Positions 1 through 7,990 of a stretch of 23,939 nucleotides of DNA are shown piece by piece. Under the pieces are notes generated by a model that had not been told where the DNA came from, made no database searches, and saw only the letters and a list, made by a program, of their open reading frames with translations. Source of the stretch: CAYQUC01 sp964514215 (GTDB taxonomy: Bacteria > Pseudomonadota > Gammaproteobacteria > UBA6429 > Thiohalophilaceae); contig CAZEPW010000056.1 in the NCBI GenBank assembly GCA_964514215.1, positions 1 through 23,939 on the forward strand, read 5' to 3'. Numbering within the stretch: position 1 is the first letter of the stretch; each line of letters starts with the position of its first letter. The translations under genes were made by a program, and so were the position numbers.

Positions 1-2
1 GT

Positions 3-1409
3 CAAATGTTATACCGGCACAAATTAGATAAAGGTTATATTGATAGTTATATTTTTGCAGCAGCAGATAAATTATCAGTGGATCTTATTGCTAGTGCAAA
101 ATCTGACCCAGAGTTAGCTGGTGAAACGTTTAGTAGTCAGGAGTTTCAAACGATTGGTTTAACGCTGGTTAAACCTTGGAATGCAACAACGAATTTTGTG
201 ATGCCTCTGGCGTTGTATCACAGTAAAAATATTTTTCGCATCGGGCGTGATCCATTTGGTGATCCCTATTTTGTTAATTTTGAAGTGAATACTTTATTTT
301 GGCAGCCAGAATTGGAGCATCGATTAAATAAAACCGATAGTGTTAGCTATGGATATTCATTGAGTCTTAGCCAAATACCGGTTGATCTCAATATCTCCCG
401 ACCACCATCCGAACGTGACATTGACTTTAATTTAACTGATTTAAAAAAATATCGACTTAAAAGCAATGTGTATCTTAGCTCTTCAGCACCTTATATAAAG
501 TATCGAAAAAAATGGTCGGACTCGATAACTACGATTACCGGATTGCGCTATAGTGATATTCAAGTACGCCAAGGTTTACGGGAAACCCAATTGTCGCCTC
601 GTGCAACAATTGAATATCGCTATAATCCCGATACCTTGTTAACAGCAACCTGGGGCAAGTATGTGCAGGTGCCACCCGGTGCTGAAATCGTTAATGGTTT
701 TGGAAATCCTAATTTAAAAATAACCAAGGCTGAGCATCGTATTCTGGGCGTTGAATATAAAATAACTCCTAAATACAGTATTAAAACCGAAGTTTATGAT
801 AAACCATTAACTGATTTAGTGGTTTCGATAGATGATAATGATCCACCTGATAATTATTCGAACGAAGGTAAGGGGCGAGCTTACGGTATTGATATTTTTA
901 TTAAACGTAAAGCTGAAAAACGTCGTCTTGGGTGGCTTAGTTTTTCAGCATCAAAATCAACACGAACTGATTTACGAACAGGTATCACTCGAGATTTTTC
1001 TGGTGATATTCCGTTATCCGTAACCGCTGTGTGGGGGCAACCTTTTTCTGGTTCATGGAATAAATGGGATTGGGGTGTGAAAGCAAAGCTCAAGTCGGGC
1101 ACACCGTATACTGCGGTTATCGCGCGAAATAGATTAATTTCAGGAGATCCAACATCGCGTTGGGTTGCTCAATATGCTGAATTTAATAGTGCTCGTACTC
1201 CAAATTATTTCAAAATGGACTTACGATTGACAAGAACAGTATTATTTAAAGAATCAACATTAAAATATTATTTTGATTTGCAAAATGTTACATTTTCTAA
1301 AAATATTACGGGTTATGATTATGGTAATGAATTTGAAAAAATAGACAATCCCGATAAAATTACTGGTATTGGGTTTTTTCCATTTTTTGGTGTTGAAGTT
1401 GATTTTTAA
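3..1409 (+). CDS. TonB-dependent outer-membrane receptor, C-terminal barrel (5' truncated by window)
   Basis: The reading frame is open to the left edge, so the first ATG at 6 is probably internal and the signal peptide and plug domain lie outside the window. What is visible is about 467 residues of alternating polar/aromatic beta-strands typical of a TonB-dependent receptor barrel. It ends in GVEVDF, and a terminal phenylalanine is the usual outer-membrane barrel assembly signal. Such receptors import scarce ligands (siderophores, haem, cobalamin, glycans) using energy from TonB. The substrate cannot be read from this part. The exbB gene starts 23 bp downstream, so receptor and energiser are probably co-transcribed. 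The receptor family assignment is firm; the ligand is unknown. Confidence 0.85.
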   Translation, partial: QMLYRHKLDKGYIDSYIFAAADKLSVDLIASAKSDPELAGETFSSQEFQTIGLTLVKPWNATTNFVMPLALYHSKNIFRIGRDPFGDPYFVNFEVNTLFWQPELEHRLNKTDSVSYGYSLSLSQIPVDLNISRPPSERDIDFNLTDLKKYRLKSNVYLSSSAPYIKYRKKWSDSITTITGLRYSDIQVRQGLRETQLSPRATIEYRYNPDTLLTATWGKYVQVPPGAEIVNGFGNPNLKITKAEHRILGVEYKITPKYSIKTEVYDKPLTDLVVSIDDNDPPDNYSNEGKGRAYGIDIFIKRKAEKRRLGWLSFSASKSTRTDLRTGITRDFSGDIPLSVTAVWGQPFSGSWNKWDWGVKAKLKSGTPYTAVIARNRLISGDPTSRWVAQYAEFNSARTPNYFKMDLRLTRTVLFKESTLKYYFDLQNVTFSKNITGYDYGNEFEKIDNPDKITGIGFFPFFGVEVDF

Positions 1410-1432
1410 ATAATTAAATAAGGCGTAGAACG

Positions 1433-2101
1433 ATGACAGTATTTACTGATTTTATTAACATCATGCACAAAGGTGGCCCTATTATGTGGGTTATTTTTAT
1501 TGCAGCGAGTATAGCAATGGTTTTGTTAGTCTGGCAGAGTAAAAATTTAATTTTCTATTTTAAATTATCAACAACAGATTTACTTAATTTATCACAACAA
1601 GAAAATTATCTTCCGCTGTTTGATAAATCAAAAATAATCAGCCCATTAGCACAGCTTCTAAATTTATTAAACTGGTCTGAAATTAAAACCAAACATGACT
1701 TTGCACGAGAAATGAATGTTCATATGGCTGATATTGCACTTAAAATAGAGGGAAGTTTACCAACTATCGCTACGATTGGTACCTTGTTACCCATGTTAGG
1801 TTTGCTTGGTACAGTAACGGGTATGATTAATGTGTTTGACGTTATCGCAATACACGGCAGCGGTAAACCAGAGGAAATGGCAAATGGTATTTCACAGGCA
1901 ATGTTAACCACTGCCAGTGGTTTGATAATTGCCATTCCGGTAATTTTTATGCATCACATATTGCTGCGTCGACAAACTGTGATTATGACAAACTTGGTTC
2001 AGTCAATGCAAATGATTTTACATCATGATATTGAGGTTATTAAATCAAAAGCGGATACATCCGTTGCTGCTTCGAAATACAGTTCGAATTCAGGAGTGTA
2101 A
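1433..2101 (+). CDS. exbB: ExbB/TolQ-type proton channel subunit
   Basis: This 222-residue inner-membrane protein has the MotA/TolQ/ExbB layout: one N-terminal membrane helix (about 16-36), a cytoplasmic stretch, then two helices (about 109-135 and 157-178). The second helix carries the small-residue pattern GTLLPMLGLLGTVTGMI, characteristic of the family and lining the proton path. With ExbD it harvests the proton motive force to energise TonB. AAGG lies about 8 nt before the ATG. The gene follows the receptor by 23 bp and precedes exbD by 3 bp. I call it ExbB rather than TolQ because the neighbours are a receptor and a TonB, and no tolA, tolB or pal is present. Confidence 0.92.
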   Translation: MTVFTDFINIMHKGGPIMWVIFIAASIAMVLLVWQSKNLIFYFKLSTTDLLNLSQQENYLPLFDKSKIISPLAQLLNLLNWSEIKTKHDFAREMNVHMADIALKIEGSLPTIATIGTLLPMLGLLGTVTGMINVFDVIAIHGSGKPEEMANGISQAMLTTASGLIIAIPVIFMHHILLRRQTVIMTNLVQSMQMILHHDIEVIKSKADTSVAASKYSSNSGV

Positions 2102-2104
2102 TTT

Positions 2105-2527
2105 ATGGAATTAAATAATTTGATCGAACCGTATAAAATCCCAGAGACTAAACCAGAAATCACAATGACTCCTTTGATTGATATTATTTTTTTAATGTTA
2201 ATATTTTTTATGGTGACTACAGTATTTCCAGAGAATAACGGTATGGTTATTCAAAAACCCAACGCGGAACATAGTTCAACGTTAAAATTGAAAAGTGAAA
2301 TCGTTAAATTAAATAAGAGTGGTGAAATCAGTCATAAAAATACTATTTTAAGTTTTGATGATTTAAAACGCTCATTACAAAATGATTTTGATAATGATGC
2401 TAATTTATCGGTAATTATTCAAGCTGACAAAGATTCTACCACCGAATTTTTAATTAAAGTGATCGATATTTGTAAGTCTATCGGTATAAAAAACATTGGT
2501 GTAGCCACAGAAGAAAAAAGTAACTAA
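2105..2527 (+). CDS. exbD: ExbD/TolR-type proton channel subunit
   Basis: This 140-residue protein has a short cytoplasmic N-terminus, one membrane helix (about 22-41) and a periplasmic domain. The helix begins MTPLIDIIFLMLIFFM and its Asp26 matches the essential proton-carrying aspartate of ExbD/TolR. The periplasmic part contains the family-like stretch VIIQADKDSTTEFLIKVID. A strong AGGAGTG ribosome site overlaps the end of exbB, and the start codon lies 3 bp after the exbB stop, so the two subunits are likely translated together. Within this receptor-exbB-exbD-tonB operon its role is to energise the neighbouring receptor. Confidence 0.92.
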   Translation: MELNNLIEPYKIPETKPEITMTPLIDIIFLMLIFFMVTTVFPENNGMVIQKPNAEHSSTLKLKSEIVKLNKSGEISHKNTILSFDDLKRSLQNDFDNDANLSVIIQADKDSTTEFLIKVIDICKSIGIKNIGVATEEKSN

Positions 2528-2542
2528 AACAGTATTAGTAGT

Positions 2543-3202
2543 ATGTTACATAATAATTATTTATCAAAATTATTATCATTAAGCATTGCTGTGTTCCTTG
2601 TCGCGATACTTATTTTATCTGTGCCGTTTATCTCGGGAACAATAAAAGATGATGATATTACACCGATGCTGGTTGTTAATTCGATTGATTTTTCGAAAAA
2701 AATAATTATAAAAAAGCAAAAAATTAAAAAAACTCCAAAAAAAATACCTAAAAAGAAATTAAAATCTGTAAAGAAACCGATTAATAAACCCAAAAAAATT
2801 ATCAAAAAACCAATTTTAAAGAAAAAACGTATGGTTCCGGTTGAAAAGAATTTTTCAACCAAAAATAAACGCGTTGAAAAAATTGCAAAAAATAACGACG
2901 AGCAACTTCCGGTACCTGAACCATTGTATCGTGTAACCGAAAAACCACGGTTATTACGACAAGGCATTAAAAAATATCCAGAAGATATGAAGCAGTTAGG
3001 AATAACTGCGACAGTCATTATTGATGCTTTAATTGATCGGCATGGCAAAGTTCGTAAGACAACGGTATTTAAGTCAGCGGGAAAGTCGTTTAATGATGCG
3101 GCTATTCAGGCCATTAAAGATTCAGTCTTTATTCCCGGTAAAATTGCAGGAAAACCTGTCGCGGTATTATTTCGATTACCGATTAAATTTAATTTGGAGT
3201 AA
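2543..3202 (+). CDS. tonB: TonB-like energy transducer with lysine-rich linker
   Basis: The protein has 219 residues: a single membrane anchor (about 8-31), a very basic linker (about 52-112, mostly Lys-Lys/Ile/Pro repeats) and a C-terminal TonB fold (about 135-219) with YPEDMKQLGITATVIIDALI and FNDAAIQAI. TonB spans the periplasm and pulls on receptor TonB boxes. Two points are unusual. The linker is lysine-rich rather than the familiar alternating Glu-Pro/Lys-Pro form. The membrane helix also has no histidine, whereas classical TonB anchors carry a Ser-x3-His motif that couples to ExbB/D. It starts 15 bp after exbD with no strong ribosome site, suggesting translational coupling. It is probably a dedicated TonB for the operon's receptor. 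Confidence 0.88.
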   Translation: MLHNNYLSKLLSLSIAVFLVAILILSVPFISGTIKDDDITPMLVVNSIDFSKKIIIKKQKIKKTPKKIPKKKLKSVKKPINKPKKIIKKPILKKKRMVPVEKNFSTKNKRVEKIAKNNDEQLPVPEPLYRVTEKPRLLRQGIKKYPEDMKQLGITATVIIDALIDRHGKVRKTTVFKSAGKSFNDAAIQAIKDSVFIPGKIAGKPVAVLFRLPIKFNLE

Positions 3203-3334
3203 TTCTATAAAAATATTATCATATTAATCTTTTTAAAGTGATGGTTTTTTTGATAAAACGTACATTCATTAAATAACCATTCCCACTTGTATTGTTTATT
3301 TAAGTTATATTTACTTATCCCAAGTTCAAATTCT

Positions 3335-3502
3335 TTATATCGCGGCAATTGTTTCGTTAGCGGCATTTAAAACTTTTTCTTCATCCATGGCAATGCCACT
3401 GCTATCGATGAAGCCTAAAACGTGTTGCACATATTGGGTTATAAAATCGATGTCGCTACCAACTGGAGTACCACCCGATGTGATAATCACACTTGTTACA
3501 GC
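3335..3502 (-). pseudogene. FMN-dependent NADH-azoreductase C-terminal remnant
   Basis: Reading the minus strand from 3502 down to a TAA at 3335-3337 gives about 55 residues with TSGGTPVGSDIDFITQYV followed by QHVLGFI. This matches the C-terminal part of the AzoR/AcpD family of FMN-dependent NADH-azoreductases (flavodoxin fold). The N-terminal two-thirds, including the main FMN-phosphate loop, is missing. The frame hits a stop at 3506-3508, and the DNA beyond reads as a TetR-type regulator in the opposite direction. The remnant is therefore cut at a deletion junction near 3500 and should not yield a working enzyme. Family assignment rests on motif recognition only. Confidence 0.6.
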
Positions 3503-3503
3503 G

Positions 3504-3860
3504 AATCAAAGTTTGAGTGACAGAATACGAGCTTATTTAACGTCCATTGCTAAAATGCAAACCGATCCGAAATTGCCGGGTGGTTGTTTCGTGTGTAGCA
3601 GCACCAGTGAAATAGGTGCTAGCTGTTTTCCTGCTGAAGCATCTAAAACTGTCACTAAGATTAATGCTTATACTAAATTAACGTTAATTGAATTTTTTAA
3701 TGCTGAAAAAACGCAAGGAAATATTAGTAAAAACCAATCCGCTAGCTTGATGGCAAATTATATTATGACCATACAGTTTGGTATGGCAATGATGGCCAGT
3801 GATGGTGTTGGCATTGAAGCACTCATTGAGGTGATCAATTATTCGGTTTCGAATTTTTAA
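3504..3860 (+). pseudogene. TetR/AcrR-family regulator C-terminal remnant
   Basis: About 118 residues, from ANQSLSDRIRAYL to VINYSVSNF, match the ligand-binding half of TetR-type repressors of the kind with a GCFVCSSTSEIG motif and the stretch LMANYIMTIQFGMAMMASDG. The N-terminal helix-turn-helix that would bind DNA is absent. The open frame does run back to an ATG at 3387, but those upstream residues are only the antisense reading of the azoreductase remnant. The 3' end overlaps the LysR remnant on the other strand by 26 bp (3835-3860). Without the DNA-binding domain it cannot act as a normal repressor; I treat it as a decayed gene. Confidence 0.65.
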
Positions 3861-4158
3861 AAGCATCAACAACAAAATCAACAAAAGCCCGCACTTTTGC
3901 CGTTAGATACTGCCGGTGTGGATAAACGGCGTAGACATCGAATTTTATTTGATCATAATCATCGAGTATTATTTGCAATTCACCACTCGCAATTTCTTTT
4001 TCACAGCTTAACAATGGTAACCGTGTTATACCAAGCCCCTTGGCAACCATTGCTACCTCAATTTCAGCGCTGTTACACATAACCCGAGGATCAATAGTGA
4101 CATTGGTGCGTATGCCGTTTTTATAAAAGTCCCATAATGTTGGCATTCTATATAGCAT
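3835..4158 (-). pseudogene. LysR-family regulator C-terminal remnant
   Basis: The 107 residues match the second half of a LysR-type effector-binding domain: VTIDPRVMCNSAEIEVAMVAKGLGIT followed by RLPLL and, near the end, DVYAVYPHRQYLTAKVRAFVDFV. LysR proteins are about 300 residues, so the helix-turn-helix and first effector lobe are missing; an in-frame stop lies six codons above the ATG. The position, divergent from the FMN reductase and pirin genes, is where a LysR regulator of that pair would be expected. In another frame at 4185-4217 the minus strand reads TALGSFCAV, which resembles a LysR N-terminus and may be a scrap of the same gene. Decay is more likely than a functional short protein. 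Confidence 0.65.
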
Positions 4159-4254
4159 ATTTATTTCTATATATTAACTAATTATACTGCACAAAAGCTA
4201 CCTAAAGCAGTAGATGTCCACGTTAAAACAAGCATTGATAAAGGAGTTCGATAC

Positions 4255-4779
4255 ATGAAAATTCTTGCATTTACTGCATCAAGCAGCTCAAAATCCATTA
4301 ACAAAAAGTTGGTTAATTATGCAGCCAGCCAAGTTAAAGCAGCTCAAATAGAGTTGCTTGATATTAATGATTATGAATTACCGTTATTTAGTGAAGATCG
4401 AGAAGCCGATTTAGGGCAACCTGAACTCGCAAAAGCATTTCTACAAAAAATTACTGATAGTGATGCATTAATGATCTCATTTGCAGAACATAATGGCTCG
4501 TATACTGCCGCGTATAAAAATCTTTTTGATTGGGCATCACGTATTAACTCAAAAGTATTTCAAAATAAATCCATGGTATTACTTGCGACATCACCGGGAG
4601 CCGGTGGTGCAGCTAATGTATTAGCAACGGCTATCAGTTCAGCACCCCATTTTGGGGGTGTCGTTAAAGCTAGTTTATCAATACCACGTTTTTATGATAA
4701 TTTCGATTTAGAGCAAGGTCAAATTAGTCATGCCGAATTAAATTCACAATTGATTAAGGTCGTTAATAGTTTTAACTGA
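4255..4779 (+). CDS. NADPH-dependent FMN reductase family protein
   Basis: This 174-residue protein has a flavodoxin-like fold. Family hallmarks are the N-terminal MKILAFTASSSSKSINKKL (a strand followed by a Ser-rich FMN-phosphate loop, about 8-18), AEHNGSYTAAYKNLFDWAS (77-95, matching the E-Y-N-G-S...K-N-x-x-D-W-x-S signature) and TSPGAGGAANVL (112-123). Such enzymes reduce FMN, quinones, chromate or other electrophiles with NAD(P)H. AAAGGAG lies about 9 nt before the ATG. The pirin-like gene follows after 20 bp, and the two are probably one operon. A divergent LysR remnant suggests the original regulator has been lost. Substrate is unknown. Confidence 0.88.
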   Translation: MKILAFTASSSSKSINKKLVNYAASQVKAAQIELLDINDYELPLFSEDREADLGQPELAKAFLQKITDSDALMISFAEHNGSYTAAYKNLFDWASRINSKVFQNKSMVLLATSPGAGGAANVLATAISSAPHFGGVVKASLSIPRFYDNFDLEQGQISHAELNSQLIKVVNSFN

Positions 4780-4799
4780 AATTAGTGCAGGAGCATACC

Positions 4800-5504
4800 A
4801 TGAATAACAACATAGAAATTTTAAAACGAGACAGCCTTCCCGATGGCGGCTTTGCCGGTCTAAAAGAACACCGCTTGGTAAAAGGGGCAAGATTATTTGG
4901 CGTAAATGAAAACAATGATGGCAGTTGGCCTGGTATTGGTAATTTTGTTTATCTTGCCGATGCACGATTTAAGCCTCACGGTGAAACACACATGCATAAC
5001 CATCATGAAATAGATGTTATCTCTGTGATGGTTGACGGACGGATAAAGCATGAAGGTTCATTGGAGCATGGCAAGGATTTAAACATTGATGACGTACAAG
5101 TTCAGCGTGCCGGTGGCGAAGGTTTTTCTCATAATGAAATCAACCCGGATAATAACTGGAACCGAATGATTCAAATATGGGTTTTACCGGAAGTCTCTGG
5201 ACAGCCTGCAGACTATAAAGTTTATCAACCTAGAAAAGATCAACTAACTCGAATATATGGCGGTGCTGAAAATAGCGAAATTGCTTTCCCAGCAAAAACA
5301 AAAATTGATGTTGCAGTGCTAACAAAAGGCCAACGTATAGAAATTGATGAACCTTTTATAGTGTATATTACTCGTGGCACTGGCTTGGTAAATAATAAGC
5401 CGGTAACAGAAGGTGATATGATACGAGGTACGATGTTAAATTTTGAAGCCATTGGTAACGTACAATTGATAGTTATTCATACTAATCATTATTTATCGCA
5501 TTGA
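4800..5504 (+). CDS. Pirin-like bicupin protein
   Basis: I choose the ATG at 4800 (234 residues) over a GTG at 4785 because AGGAG at 4789-4793 is correctly spaced for it. The first cupin has HMHNHHEIDVISVMVDG (64-80), HEGS at 84-87 and GFSHNEINP (108-116). By alignment to pirins the metal ligands would be His66, His68, His111 and Glu113. The second half is a shorter cupin (AVLTKGQRIEID...VYITRGTG). Bacterial pirins bind iron or another metal; some show quercetinase activity and others have regulatory or stress roles. The length is close to that of the YhaK/YhhW-type pirins. It is probably co-expressed with the flavoprotein upstream, consistent with handling of electrophiles or aromatics. Family is sure, function is not. 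Confidence 0.87.
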   Translation: MNNNIEILKRDSLPDGGFAGLKEHRLVKGARLFGVNENNDGSWPGIGNFVYLADARFKPHGETHMHNHHEIDVISVMVDGRIKHEGSLEHGKDLNIDDVQVQRAGGEGFSHNEINPDNNWNRMIQIWVLPEVSGQPADYKVYQPRKDQLTRIYGGAENSEIAFPAKTKIDVAVLTKGQRIEIDEPFIVYITRGTGLVNNKPVTEGDMIRGTMLNFEAIGNVQLIVIHTNHYLSH

Positions 5505-5602
5505 CAGCATTCATTCGTGAATATAAATCTTGAGCAAAGTACTCTGCCATTCGTTAAGCATAAAATTGCGTTAATTGCATCGAGCGTTTAATTCTAATCG
5601 AT

Positions 5603-5629
5603 TAAAGATAAAATAAATTTGTCCGCTAT
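5603..5629 (+). promoter_or_regulatory. Candidate sigma-28 (FliA) promoter for chemoreceptor gene
   Basis: TAAAGATA (5603-5610), an 11-nt spacer and TCCGCTAT (5622-5629) resemble the FliA consensus TAAAGTTT-N11-GCCGATAA, with 6/8 and 5/8 matches and exact spacing. The site is 51 bp before the chemoreceptor start. The -10 is weak. A TATAAT at 5643-5648 could instead belong to a sigma-70 promoter, although no good -35 accompanies it. Confidence 0.4.
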
Positions 5630-5680
5630 ATTGATAGATGAATATAATAATATGGCTAGGATATTGGGTGCACGAATTAG

Positions 5681-7384
5681 ATGAGTTTCAACTTTTTAAG
5701 TTTCAATAATATATCAATTAAAGCTAAAATTATTAGTTTAGCTAGTTTTCTAATTGTATTAATGCTTGGTACAACTGGTTATGCATTGATAACCATGAAT
5801 TCCATAGGTAAAAAGATGACAACGATTGCCGAGCAAGATATGCCTTTGACCAAAATTATTACTGAAATAACGGTTCATCAACTCGAGCAAGCAATTAATT
5901 TTGAGCGAGCATTACGCTATGGCGAAAAAATGAAAAACAATGAATTGTCAAGAGCTAATTTTAACAAAGCACTTTCAACCTTTAATCAATTAAATAAAAA
6001 AGTAGAACAAGAATTAAAGAGGGGCCAAATTGTAGCCCGAGATGCACATAAATTTTCTGGTTCGATGAAAGAACGAAACGAGTTTGAACATGTTAGTAAT
6101 CTGCTCTTGGATATTGAAAATCAGCATACGATATATGATAACGATGTACGTCAGGTGTTTTTTGAGTTATCAAAAGGAAATGTACATCAAGTACAGGAGC
6201 TAGCTGAAAAAGTCGAAAAAGAGGAAGAAATAATTGATCAAAATTTGGAAAAGCTTCTCTTAGAAATTGAAAATTTTACTGAGTTATCAACTCGTGAGGC
6301 TGAGCATGATGAACAAAGAGCGTTTAAAATATTAAGTATTGCTGTGTTTGTATCGATAATTGTTGGCGTTGTTAGTGCTCTGGTGATAGCTAAAGTGGTA
6401 TCAACAGGTATTAATGCTGCCGTTAACGTAGCTAAAACAGTGGCTTCAGGTGATCTTACCCAAAAGATAAACGTTTATTCAACAGATGAAATTGGGATGT
6501 TGTTTTTGGCTCTAGAAGCTATGCAAGATAAATTGAAAAATATGATTTTGAATATACAACAATCTGCTGCTGAATTAGCTGCTTCTGCAGAAGAAATGGC
6601 CGTTGTCACTGAGCAAACTAACAAAAATATTTTACAAGAAACAAGTGAAATCCAACAATCGGCAACGGCTATTCATGAAATGACTTCGGTTGTTGGGGAA
6701 GTGGCTCGAAATGCATCTTCTGCAGCTGACTCAGCCGGTAACGCTAATGATGAAGCGTTAAAAGGTAATCAAATTGTTAAACAAACGATAGCTTCAATTC
6801 AACAATTAGCGCAAACAATTGAAAATAATAATAGCGCGATTACTCAACTTGGAAATGATAGTAATAGTATTGGCAGTATTCTTGATGTAATCAAAAGTAT
6901 TGCAGAACAAACTAATTTATTAGCATTAAATGCTGCAATTGAAGCTGCTCGAGCTGGAGAGCAAGGGCGTGGCTTTGCCGTTGTAGCTGATGAAGTGCGT
7001 TCGTTAGCGCAGCGCACGCAGAAGTCAACTTTAGAAATTGAAGAAATGATAGATAAATTGCAAATGGGAGTTAAAAATACAGTCCAAACAATGGAGCTAG
7101 GGCAAAAGCATGCCCAAAATAGTGTCGAACAAGCAGCTCAAGCAGGCGCCACATTAGAAGTTATAACTTCTGCAGTATCCAATATTAATGATATGAATAC
7201 ACAAATTGCGGCCGCAGCAGAGCAACAAACAACAGTTACAGAAGATATTAATCAAAATATCACTGAACTTAGTCAAATAGCCGAACAAAATTCAACGTCG
7301 GTAAATGAAATGTCATCAACCAGCGAAGAAGTCGCTAGAATGGCCACACACCTTCAAAATTTGACTCGCCAGTTTAGTCTTTAA
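5681..7384 (+). CDS. Methyl-accepting chemotaxis protein
   Basis: This 567-residue transmembrane chemoreceptor has TM1 at about 16-37, a helical periplasmic domain at about 40-212 (rich in Glu/Lys/Gln, four-helix-bundle type), TM2 at about 216-240, HAMP at about 237-290 and a long coiled-coil signalling domain to the C-terminus. The kinase-contact hairpin tip is canonical (EQTNLLALNAAIEAARAG at 409-426, then GRGFAVVADEVR). Flanking Gln/Glu-rich helices carry likely methylation sites. There is no C-terminal NWETF-type CheR tether. The N-terminal sensing domain is not close to those of the two receptors at 16340-19724. No strong ribosome site precedes the ATG. It stands alone, with hypothetical genes converging from the right. 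Confidence 0.95.
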   Translation: MSFNFLSFNNISIKAKIISLASFLIVLMLGTTGYALITMNSIGKKMTTIAEQDMPLTKIITEITVHQLEQAINFERALRYGEKMKNNELSRANFNKALSTFNQLNKKVEQELKRGQIVARDAHKFSGSMKERNEFEHVSNLLLDIENQHTIYDNDVRQVFFELSKGNVHQVQELAEKVEKEEEIIDQNLEKLLLEIENFTELSTREAEHDEQRAFKILSIAVFVSIIVGVVSALVIAKVVSTGINAAVNVAKTVASGDLTQKINVYSTDEIGMLFLALEAMQDKLKNMILNIQQSAAELAASAEEMAVVTEQTNKNILQETSEIQQSATAIHEMTSVVGEVARNASSAADSAGNANDEALKGNQIVKQTIASIQQLAQTIENNNSAITQLGNDSNSIGSILDVIKSIAEQTNLLALNAAIEAARAGEQGRGFAVVADEVRSLAQRTQKSTLEIEEMIDKLQMGVKNTVQTMELGQKHAQNSVEQAAQAGATLEVITSAVSNINDMNTQIAAAAEQQTTVTEDINQNITELSQIAEQNSTSVNEMSSTSEEVARMATHLQNLTRQFSL

Positions 7385-7473
7385 CTTTGATCGTTGCCTC
7401 TAATTTTTAAAAGCTGCAGTATTGATAGGTAAGGTTTATTGTTTTTTGTTAAGATTGAATAGCGCTAGTGATG

Positions 7474-7932
7474 CTATAATGTTATTTTATCCAATGAATC
7501 GAATGTTTCTTTTGCATCGGAAATTGAATTAGGTTTATCGATTTTTTCTACAACCAATATGACAAGCAGGTTGGCTGTTGCTGAAGTGGTCATATAAATA
7601 ACCCCGTCATTTCGCAGCCCCAACATTTCATCTGCTCGGCGTTGAAAAGAAAACCCTTGCGCTGTAAAGCTATTTGAAAATAATTGCAAAAACTCGCTAC
7701 TGTCACCAGAGTCCGCATCTGGTTTTAAAAGTAGTATGTAATCGGAATTTGTTTTTGAGACACTATTATAGCGATACATTTTGCTTCTACTATCGTTAGC
7801 AGCTTGAAAATTACTAGGGCCAAATTGTTTTTGTTGGAATTCGATATATTGTGGAAAGTCGGATTGTATAAAAATGAAGTAAATTAAAGTTAACACTATA
7901 ACGGCGGCTATGGCTTTAATCATAATTTTCAC
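7474..7932 (-). CDS. Hypothetical membrane-anchored periplasmic protein
   Basis: This is a 152-residue protein I do not recognise. Residues 4-23 (MIKAIAAVIVLTLIYFIFIQ) form one hydrophobic anchor or uncleaved signal. The remaining 130 residues are soluble and probably periplasmic, with no cysteines and a mixed alpha/beta look (LLLKPDADSGD, LLVILVVEKID). I prefer the GTG start at 7932 because TAGGAT sits five bases ahead of it; an ATG three codons later is too far from that site. It is the last gene of a minus-strand run, 58 bp after the 276-residue gene, and converges with the chemoreceptor gene. No function is proposed. Confidence 0.65.
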   Translation of the reverse strand: MKIMIKAIAAVIVLTLIYFIFIQSDFPQYIEFQQKQFGPSNFQAANDSRSKMYRYNSVSKTNSDYILLLKPDADSGDSSEFLQLFSNSFTAQGFSFQRRADEMLGLRNDGVIYMTTSATANLLVILVVEKIDKPNSISDAKETFDSLDKITL

Positions 7933-7990
7933 TTATCCTATTTTATGTGGTTATAAAATAATTTAGTACATAAAAAACACTAAAGCTAGG

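Noticed and set aside
3387..3503. First 39 codons of the + strand open frame leading into the TetR remnant
   Set aside because: They are the antisense reading of the azoreductase remnant, whose minus-strand translation has clear family motifs.
5509..5522. ATTCA-TTCG-TGAAT hairpin after the pirin gene as terminator
   Set aside because: The stem is only five A/T-rich base pairs and no U-run follows.
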